From positions 1-64,000 of the forward strand of contig MNCI01006590.1 of assembly GCA_015680685.1 (NCBI GenBank): a stretch of DNA of 64,000 nucleotides. Direction: 5' to 3'. Both the position numbers and the translations under genes were made by a program. The DNA comes from Gnetum montanum. Lineage: Eukaryota; Streptophyta; Gnetopsida; Gnetales; Gnetaceae. The notes under the pieces are model-generated. The model was not told where the DNA came from. It worked only from the letters and a program-made list of their open reading frames with translations, and did not search any database. The first letter of the stretch is position 1, and each line of letters opens with the position of its first letter. This document shows positions 56,861 to 64,000 of the stretch, piece after piece.

Positions 56861-59213
56861 GGACTCATGTTTTCTATAATTTTCCAATTCAACACTTATT
56901 TTTCAATTTGCTCATATTGTCATGTTATCCCCATCAATCATCATAATCCTGTCACTATTAGTAGTTGTCCAAATTCAATACAAAATTATGGTATAACCCT
57001 AAATATCCTATTTCTTCTGTTGCCAAGAATCAACCCCCTCTTTCATAGGCTAAATATAGGAGTGGACATCCAAGCATTATGTGATCATCTAGGAAGGAGA
57101 CTGTCATAGGTCTTGATGCATAATCTAGCTAAGTGCTTCTTGGAAAGCATCACAAGGTTAAGAGATTAATGTCTATTTGTCTTAGTGGAAAAACCAAATC
57201 AAGCTTTTTCATTCATAGGTGCATCTACACATTGTTGATTGCTGACTTTGGTGGAAGAACCCCGTTTACTTTTTTTTTTCTTAAGTGGAATAAGCACAAA
57301 GTCTAAAATGGAGAAGATATAGCAACCATTTTTTGTAATAAGGGGTAGCTAAGAATGTCAGGTTCTATTTCTAAAAGAATTAGGATTTCTAATAGACTAT
57401 ATATTTTAACACCATCCACTTGCTAGTGTGGCTTGGTCTTAATCCACGTTGCTTGTATTACTGCACTTTATTCTTAATCTATGAGGAAAAAGTCTAATTG
57501 AATAACTTTTTGTTACTATTGGAGTCATCAGGCTTAACTAGGGGTTTTCCTTAACTTTTTGAAAACATTGTAAGATGCCATCCTGTTATACTTCTTCAAA
57601 AGGTAGAGGAAACAATTTAGCACAACAAATATTGTAATAAATAAAAATGTGTTGGGATTCAAATTAAGAAGGATAAGATAATTGTGGACTATTCTTTATT
57701 ATATGCAACCAAAAAAGGTGGTAATGATCTATGCTTCCTCTAGGTTTTCAATCCTATCCTAGAATAACAGTAGCATAATCCTTTCCTAAAAAGGATAATG
57801 TTCTATTAAACATTTCAAATCATGTTTGCCACAAGGATAGTGGGAACATTGCACTTCTTGGTGAAGTCGCATCTATACCTAGAGTCAAGGTGGCACTCTT
57901 GCCCATCCAGAACTTTGAGTAACACATAAGCAACTAATGTTTCAATTGAGGCTCACTCAATCTTATAGAACTCATCAAACAACCATAGATCATAGTAATT
58001 ATGAGCACTTGTGAAAAACACTTTGCAAAGAAAGGTGAAAAGCAACATTTTCTATGTATTTGAAAGACCATAAAGGAAGAACTACTTACACTTGTGGGGC
58101 TACTAGAATATTACTGCCCATTAAGAAATAAGTGAAACTATTTGTTAAAATCTGAGAAGATATGTTATATTACCCACTCCCTATAGGTGGGCACTACCAC
58201 TCATGTTTCCTATATTATTACTCTTGCTTGAGTAACTCAAAATGTTTTGGATTTAATACTAGCTTTGACATTCTTTTAAGTATTTGATGGGCCAAACTGA
58301 ATCTACCTTCCTATGGGGTTTTAGGGGCCAGAGAGCCCACTTACAAGCCTTACGTATGACTCTAATAGCCAAGAGTCAAAAGAATTTATAAGCCCCTCAA
58401 TTGCTAATAGAAAAGAAGTCACTTGCCTCTTGGTTTTATGCCCTAAACTAACACCTTAGCATGGTTTCATTTTGAAATATCTTTCTTCGCATCTTATGAC
58501 ATGATTCAGAAGAAGGAATGCCACTACAAAATGAAGTACAACTACATATTTATTACTAGTAAATTTAGAAATGATACATTGTTCAGACAATGCAAAGGAA
58601 CAAAGATGAATATTATCTTTGAATGTTTTATAGCTGTCAAATTTCTATGATGTTAGATCAAGAGAAATTGAACCTAAGATATCACAAAATAAGAATTCTA
58701 ATATGTTGAAAGTTGTAGATCTGGGAATTGAATGCACAACCTGTTAGAGTATATTTTTCTTAATTTTTAACAAGATCAATGAAAGACTTGAACTCATGAC
58801 CTAATACTATAGAACTTAAACAATCTAAAAATAAAAGAAAGAACCATTTCCAAAAAGGATTCAGTTACAAGAAACAAACCATTATCTTTCGAATTCCCCT
58901 AGTAATTATAAAAAGAGAAGAGACAGAGAAAGAGTGAGAGAGGGGATATAAGAAGAGCACAACCACAAGGGAGTGTAGCTGAAAGAAAAGGAAAAACAAT
59001 AAAAGACAACTATGATTGCTGTAAAAGATTACAAAAGAACTTGTGTGGCTGAAAATCAAAGGAATATCAACAAAACAAAAAAACTGTGACTACTACAAAA
59101 AATAGTAAAATGAAAGAAAATTGAGTTGGAGGAGAACATTGGCTGATTATCTTAATTCTTCTTCCTTTTTTATTTCTTTGGCTTCAATATCTTTCTATGA
59201 TGGTATCAATTTT
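56861..59213. other. No gene recognised
   Basis: AT-rich sequence with short open stretches only. Confidence 0.5.
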
Positions 59214-59760
59214 CTAAAGATTTGTTGTTGAGATATGGTGATGAAAAATAGCACAATAGAGCATATTATTAAAAAAAACAATAATGTGCGAGAGAAAAAC
59301 ATAAGGGTAACACCACCAAAAAAATCCTAAAGATAATGAATAAAAAGTGAAACTGAAACTGAAACTAAGACCAAAATAGCAGTTGATGCAAAAGAGAAAA
59401 TAAGAAATATAAGATTTATGAGGTAAACTCATCAAGAACAAAGGAAAACTTTCATAAGAGGAGTCTGACTCTTATTGCTCAATTGATCCAAATGAGGTGT
59501 TTACATGCAATGAACAAGGATACAACCCTTAAAAAGGCAAAGTCATGTTACATACTCTAATCTAGAAATATTTAGAAGTTATCATTCTAGAAGGATTTCA
59601 ACGATGAAGAACATTACAGAGAATCACTTATAAATTAAAAATAGATCCTGAAGAACCATTTATAAACAACTATTTAAATATCAATAGCTCATCTCTTACA
59701 AAAAGACCATATATATTAATTAAACAACAAAGCTACAAATTTTAGCTTCACATTTCAAAC
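59214..59760 (-). repeat. Diverged direct repeat, copy 1 (LTR-like)
   Basis: Pairs with 61030-61500. Shared landmarks: 'aatagcacaat', 'gataa.gaata' after 'atcctaaa', 'gaaatacaagattta'-like text, 'ctcttattgctcaattgatc', 'caacccttaaa.a.gcaaa', 'tcttacaaaaa.ac.atat' and 'cttcacattt'. Read on the minus strand, 'tttaagggttg' could be a TATA region, as in a short LTR. There is no coding sequence. Confidence 0.55.
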
Positions 59761-60634
59761 AATCTCCCACTTGAAGGTACACCTTGCTTCTCCACTAAGC
59801 AACTAATCTACTCCATGAACATGTTATTGTCTCCATTCACATGACATCTAACTTCAATGACACACCTTCCATGAAATTTGTCTTCAGTAAGAAAACTTCC
59901 ATGCATGAAATGACCAAAGGTAGGAACTTCATAGAGGGAACACAACTGCATTATTACAAAACCGAGAAGCTCTTCACCATAACACCAAGGCTTCTCAAAC
60001 ACCCTACAAAACTGAGATCCTATGTTAACTTTGAGGAAATCAACAAGTAATAGACAATCCCGCCCATATGCAAGAGAGATTCAAAATGGCCAGCTTTAAT
60101 GAATTCCACTTTAGCATCAATAGATTCATGTTTCTTCAATGCAATAAACATAAACTTAGACACACCACAAAAAAATTGCAAACTATACAACATCCATATT
60201 AACATGTTCAGAGAACAACAGAATTGGTATCCTCCATTTCTTACTCTCAATAATCAATGCTTGACTTCCAATACATACTTCTTTTATTCTAAAAATGGTG
60301 ACAATTTCCTAATAGTTCATTGTTGTGAAGATATTGGCACTAATTATTGTTAATGCATGATCCATTTTCTTGAAAATTCTCTCAACAAGATCAACAAGCA
60401 TTCATTGCTCAAAACCTTGTGATCCACTACTTCTAGATCTATTGTTGTGGTAATAAATTTTTCCAAAATGTTAGAAAGCATTTCAACTTCTTGAATTTCA
60501 AGCTAATGAAGTTTTCTATGTAGAAAAACCCTATTACAAAATGTAGTAACTTTGAAACCTTGAATCTATTGATTTTTCTCCTAGGATTTTACCAAAATTA
60601 AATTAAGCATACGTATTAAGACTAGTGCCCTTCA

Positions 60635-60960
60635 ATCATCATCATCATCATCATCTTAGCCTTGTCCCAATAAAATGGGGTTGGCTACATAAGTTCTTTT
60701 TCAACATTCACCTATATGAAGAGCTAGATCCTTGTTTATTTGTAGTTTCTTCAATGATCTTCGATCATTTTTTCTATGTCTTCCTTGATCTTCTTTTCAA
60801 TGGCTTTCCTAGAACAATGATGTAGCAACCTTTGTTTATAGGCTTATTATTTGATCTTCTTTGCACATGTCCAAACCATCTAAGCTACTAGTCTTGTAGC
60901 TTATCTGAAATATAAGTCACTCCAAGTCTTCCTCTAATGGCTTTGAAAGTAATGTAGAAT
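60635..60960 (-). mobile_element. RTE-type LINE 3' end (third, minus strand)
   Basis: On the minus strand a degraded C-terminal ORF piece (RKAIEKKIKEDIEKMIED) leads to 'ccaaccccattttattggga' and an (ATG)n tail seen as (ATC)n at 60635-60655. The region around 60880 on the plus strand ('catgtccaaaccatctaag') is the reverse of the conserved W-F-G-H-V coding block. Confidence 0.7.
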
Positions 60961-61029
60961 TGCACCTATGCATTATTGAACCTTGTCTAGCCTACAAAAT
61001 CAAACCCACCATAGAGAAAACCAACAAGG

Positions 61030-61500
61030 CCTTAACCTCACTCTACTACTACTATATTGACAAAAATAGCACAATGGACCACATTGATAGAAAACAACAA
61101 TGTGCAAAAGAAAAGAGATAACACTGCAAAACAATCCTAAAAATAATAAATGAACTGCAAAATTGAAACTAGAACCAAAAAAACAGCTAATACAAAATGG
61201 CAAATAAGAAATACAAGATTTACAAAGTATAACTCTCAAGAACAAAAGAAAACATTTGCAAGAGAAGCAACTCTTATTGCTCAATTGATCCAAGTGAGGT
61301 GTTCCCGTACAATGACAAAGGATCCAACCCTTAAATAAGCAAACCTATGTTTTAGACTCTAAATTAAAAATGGACACCACAAAGCCATCTAGATAGATCC
61401 CTTTAACTAACAATAGTTCATCCCTTACAAAAAAGTCATATTTATGAATTAAACAATACCACTACAAGATTTAACTTCACATTTATAACAAGACCTTGAC
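61030..61500 (-). repeat. Diverged direct repeat, copy 2 (LTR-like)
   Basis: Partner of 59214-59760; the landmarks are listed there. The third RTE end lies between the two copies. Confidence 0.55.
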
Positions 61501-62279
61501 TTGTTCAATTTCTAATTTTATTGTTGGATCTCTCCATCTACCTTCACACTCTCAAGCCTAAATGAACATGTAACTATTCAAAAACACCTGTAAAGATTTA
61601 GGGCATTTTTTGCATTAACAATTATGCCATTAGGAACAATATATCACTACATGAGGGTTGGTCCCACTAGCAAAACGCAAGAATATTCTTAGGCCCATGT
61701 TTATTTTGTGGATTCTTGGAATCTAATGAATTGTTGAATTTTGGATTTCCTACTAAAATTGATTTGATGTTCCTCTTGAATGCTTGATCCTTGAATTTGA
61801 ATCTTGATTCTTATTGGTATACCTTCCCAAGTGTAACTTTGTTATCTTTGTAAGTCCAATGGAGTGGGCAAATTTTAGGATGTTAATTTACCTATGCTAA
61901 ATTGGAGTTAAACATTAGTGATTTCTCTATTCTCTGTTGTTAGAAAATTGTATAGTTTGATTAAATGTTAGTGGTGAGCACCTTGTATTATTTCAAGTTA
62001 GTAGAGTTGAAATTACAATGATTTTGTATTGTCAGTGTTGATGGAAAAAAAAAGTAAAATATTATTATAGCATTAAATGGCTTTGAAATCAATGATTTAT
62101 GTGTTCTTGTGGCCAACTATTTGGTTGAACAAATTTCCTGATGAACAACATAAGATATATTTTTATTGTTTGAGAAAAATCAAAATTTGATCCTCAAATA
62201 AAGAGAAAATCAGATCTGTACATAGGATCTAGGAATTTTGCTTAGATGTTATAGTAAGATTGTGGATTTGGAGTTCTAG
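61501..62279. other. No gene recognised; upstream of a LINE
   Basis: AT-rich. It may include the lost 5' part of LINE ORF1 immediately before 62280. Confidence 0.4.
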
Positions 62280-63110
62280 ATGGTGGATTTCCTGAAAACA
62301 TTGGCTGGTTTTTTTGGGGAATTTGTCAAATTTGACAAATATACTGAATCGATGGACCATATGGGGTATGCCCATTTTTGTGTTTGGTGGTCACTGGGAT
62401 TCGAAGATAGGGTTAATGAGGTGGTCTTAGTTATGCCATCAAGGGATGAAAAGCTTCGTGTCGAGTATGAGAATCTATCAATGGCCAAGCTGGTGGTGCA
62501 TGAGGATTTGGCATCCAGATGTGTGGTTTGTGGCAAGAGTAATCATTTGATAGTGGCATGCAAGGTCTACCTGAAGGACCAACCTCACAAGAGCAAACTA
62601 GAGTGGTTGGGCGATGTGGGCAAGTGGTGAAGTAGGGGGCTTTGTTTGTGGCACCAGTGGCTCCGATGCCACGACCTAAGGGGCAGGAACTTGTTTTGGG
62701 GGCTGGTGTTGGGGGGCCGACACCTGCCCCCATTGTGGTGGGGTCAAGGGTGCCAACTTCGGATTTAGGGTTCAGTGAGTAGTAGCCAGTGGCTTTGGTT
62801 GTAGGGGTGGGGGAGGATGCCCCAACACCCCACCCCCCCACCAAAAGAAAAAAAGGCTTTGGGGGTAGGCCTTCTGCCACTAGGAGACTGGGTTGGAATT
62901 GTGCAGGGATCCCCATTCCCTAAAATGACTGAGATTTTAGAAGCACAACAGGCAAGGGAGCAAGGTTTCCCTGTCCCCCCGAAGGCTAGACAGATTGGGC
63001 AACTGCTCTCACCCATGGCCTATAGTAAAATTATGCAAGTTGAGATTGATCTAGGATTGCAACCTACCTTGAAGGAGGTGTATAAGAAACGCTTGGTTGG
63101 TAAGCCATGA
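62280..63110 (+). pseudogene. L1-type LINE ORF1 (second LINE)
   Basis: 62280-62630 starts inside the DUF4283-like domain (GFFGEFVKFDKYTESMDHM, YAHFCV) and carries a complete zinc knuckle, CVVCGKSNHLIVAC (C-x2-C-x4-H-x4-C). A Gly/Pro-rich linker follows in another register (GGPTPAPIVVGSRVP, 62706-62760). 62817-63110 returns to the first register and ends PTLKEVYKKRLVGKP with TGA at 63108. The N-terminal part of the domain is missing, or lies in unreadable sequence before 62280. The stop overlaps the next ATG (ATGA, 63107-63110). Confidence 0.72.
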
Positions 63111-64000
63111 AGATTCTCTCTTAAAATTGCAAGGGACAAGGTACCCCCTATAAACGAAATACCCTATGAGATATTGTGCGACAAGAGGAATGTGATATTG
63201 TTTGCCTACACGAGACCAAGTTGCAGGCTATAGAGACTCATATTCTATGGTGGATAGGGTGTTAGACACAAATTGTGCCTAGTAAAGATAAAGCGAGAGG
63301 GTTGGCAATGTTGGTGAAGAGGCCGTTCAGGCCAGTTGACTCCTCACGATGGAATATTACTGTGCAACTAGCTAAGGCTGACATATGGCTTACAAACTTT
63401 TATGATCCCCAAAGCTAGGAGGAATGGTTGTAGGAGTTAAGGCAGATAGTAGTGCTGGTTGATTTGAAACGATGGATTGTGACTAGCAACTTCAATCAAC
63501 ACCTATAGGCTTAGGAGAAAATAGGCAATGATATGACTAATCGACGAGCAGTAGACAAGCGCTGGAATTCCTGCAAGAACATGATTTAGTAGATGTGGAG
63601 TTCACTGAGTGCAAGTATACTTGGAGCAATCACCGTAGAGGAAGAGATTTGGTACTATCTTGGATCAATCATGACTGGATTAGTACACACATTGTCATGA
63701 ACTCCAAGATATGAGTTTGGGGAAAGAGGACCAGCGGTCCCTATGTTATCAAGTGGGAAAAGTTACTTGGCCAAAGGCCTCACCTTTTAGGTTGTAGAGG
63801 TCTTGGTTGGTAAAGCCATGGCTTAGGCCTTTGGTAAGGTAGATTTGGGCAGCCTATCATGCTAATATGGACCCTCAAGAGTTTTTGAAGATGGGTCTTT
63901 ACCACCTTAAACAGGCTCTTCAGTTTGTTAAGGCTAAGGAGAGGTTTTCTTTCCAGGCTAGGCAGATGGCTCTTCTGTCACGTTTGGCATCTCTGCAGGA
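63107..64000 (+). pseudogene. L1-type LINE ORF2, endonuclease part (runs off the window)
   Basis: The ATG at 63107 overlaps the ORF1 stop. It reads MKILS, stop, NCKGQGTPYKRNTL, then DIVRQEECDIVCLHETKLQA (catalytic Glu of the APE endonuclease), ADIWLTNFYDPQS, and SNFNQHL where GDFN is usual. ECKYTWSNHRRGRDLVLSW follows, and later WAAYHANMDPQEFLKMGLYH and ARQMALLSRLASLQ, the region between endonuclease and RT. Stops at 63122, 63155, 63263 and others. RT lies beyond 64000. Confidence 0.75.

Noticed and set aside
62431-62916. 161-codon minus-strand ORF
   Set aside because: It is antisense to the LINE ORF1 linker and zinc-knuckle region. Gly/Pro-rich low complexity explains the openness.

Overview
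This window looks like a repeat-dominated intergenic stretch from a large, AT-rich plant nuclear genome. The evidence is the mix of Ty3/gypsy LTR elements with Athila/Tat-like protein features, L1-type LINEs with DUF4283-like ORF1s, RTE-type LINE 3' ends and spliceosomal introns. A gymnosperm or another giant-genome seed plant is a plausible guess, but nothing here fixes the species. I see no intact single-copy host gene. Nearly every coding stretch is broken by stops, frameshifts or lost catalytic residues. There is one 526-base assembly gap (43762-44287) and a second join artefact at 44850.

Layout. 1-1862 (-): 3' half of a gypsy pol (RT thumb, RNase H, integrase). 3.9-9.0 kb (-): two decayed gag-like copies and an LTR. 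11.9-14.3 kb: a tandem array of units that each carry a TATA box. 14.3-17.6 kb (-): a second gypsy pol, with an extra RNase H lying upstream of the RT. 17.6-26.9 kb (+): a near-palindromic hairpin, LTR/leader sequence with a primer-binding-like site, an Athila-like gag, another LTR (inverted relative to the one at 7.5-9.0 kb), a coiled-coil ORF relic and a second LTR/leader copy. 27.6-31.3 kb (+): an L1-type LINE (ORF1, endonuclease, RT).

31619-51652 is one large gypsy element inserted just downstream of that LINE. It is flanked by the 5-bp duplication CTAGT on both sides. Its order is LTR1, gag-protease, tandem-repeat/TTACGC-rich spacer, a long antisense gene, RT, (gap), integrase, a second tandem-repeat array, X1, LTR2, X2, LTR3. 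The X-LTR 3' end is therefore present twice. The most striking feature is the antisense gene (41983 down to 37972). Eight exons and seven GT-AG introns keep phase throughout and sum to 3240 coding nt, an exact multiple of three. Its second and third exons resemble an FCP1/NIF-type (HAD-fold) phosphatase domain that has lost key acidic residues. It lies between protease and RT, where Ogre-type elements are known to carry an intron. The RT frame lacks an upstream ATG and begins next to a TTTTGCAG acceptor.

51.7-64 kb holds old, mostly unrecognisable DNA. It includes a candidate tRNA-type SINE, a two-exon relic of a protein-kinase C terminus (-), three RTE-type LINE 3' ends, a diverged direct repeat pair (59.2 and 61.0 kb), and the 5' part of a second L1-type LINE (62.3 kb to the window end) whose ORF1 stop and ORF2 start overlap as ATGA.
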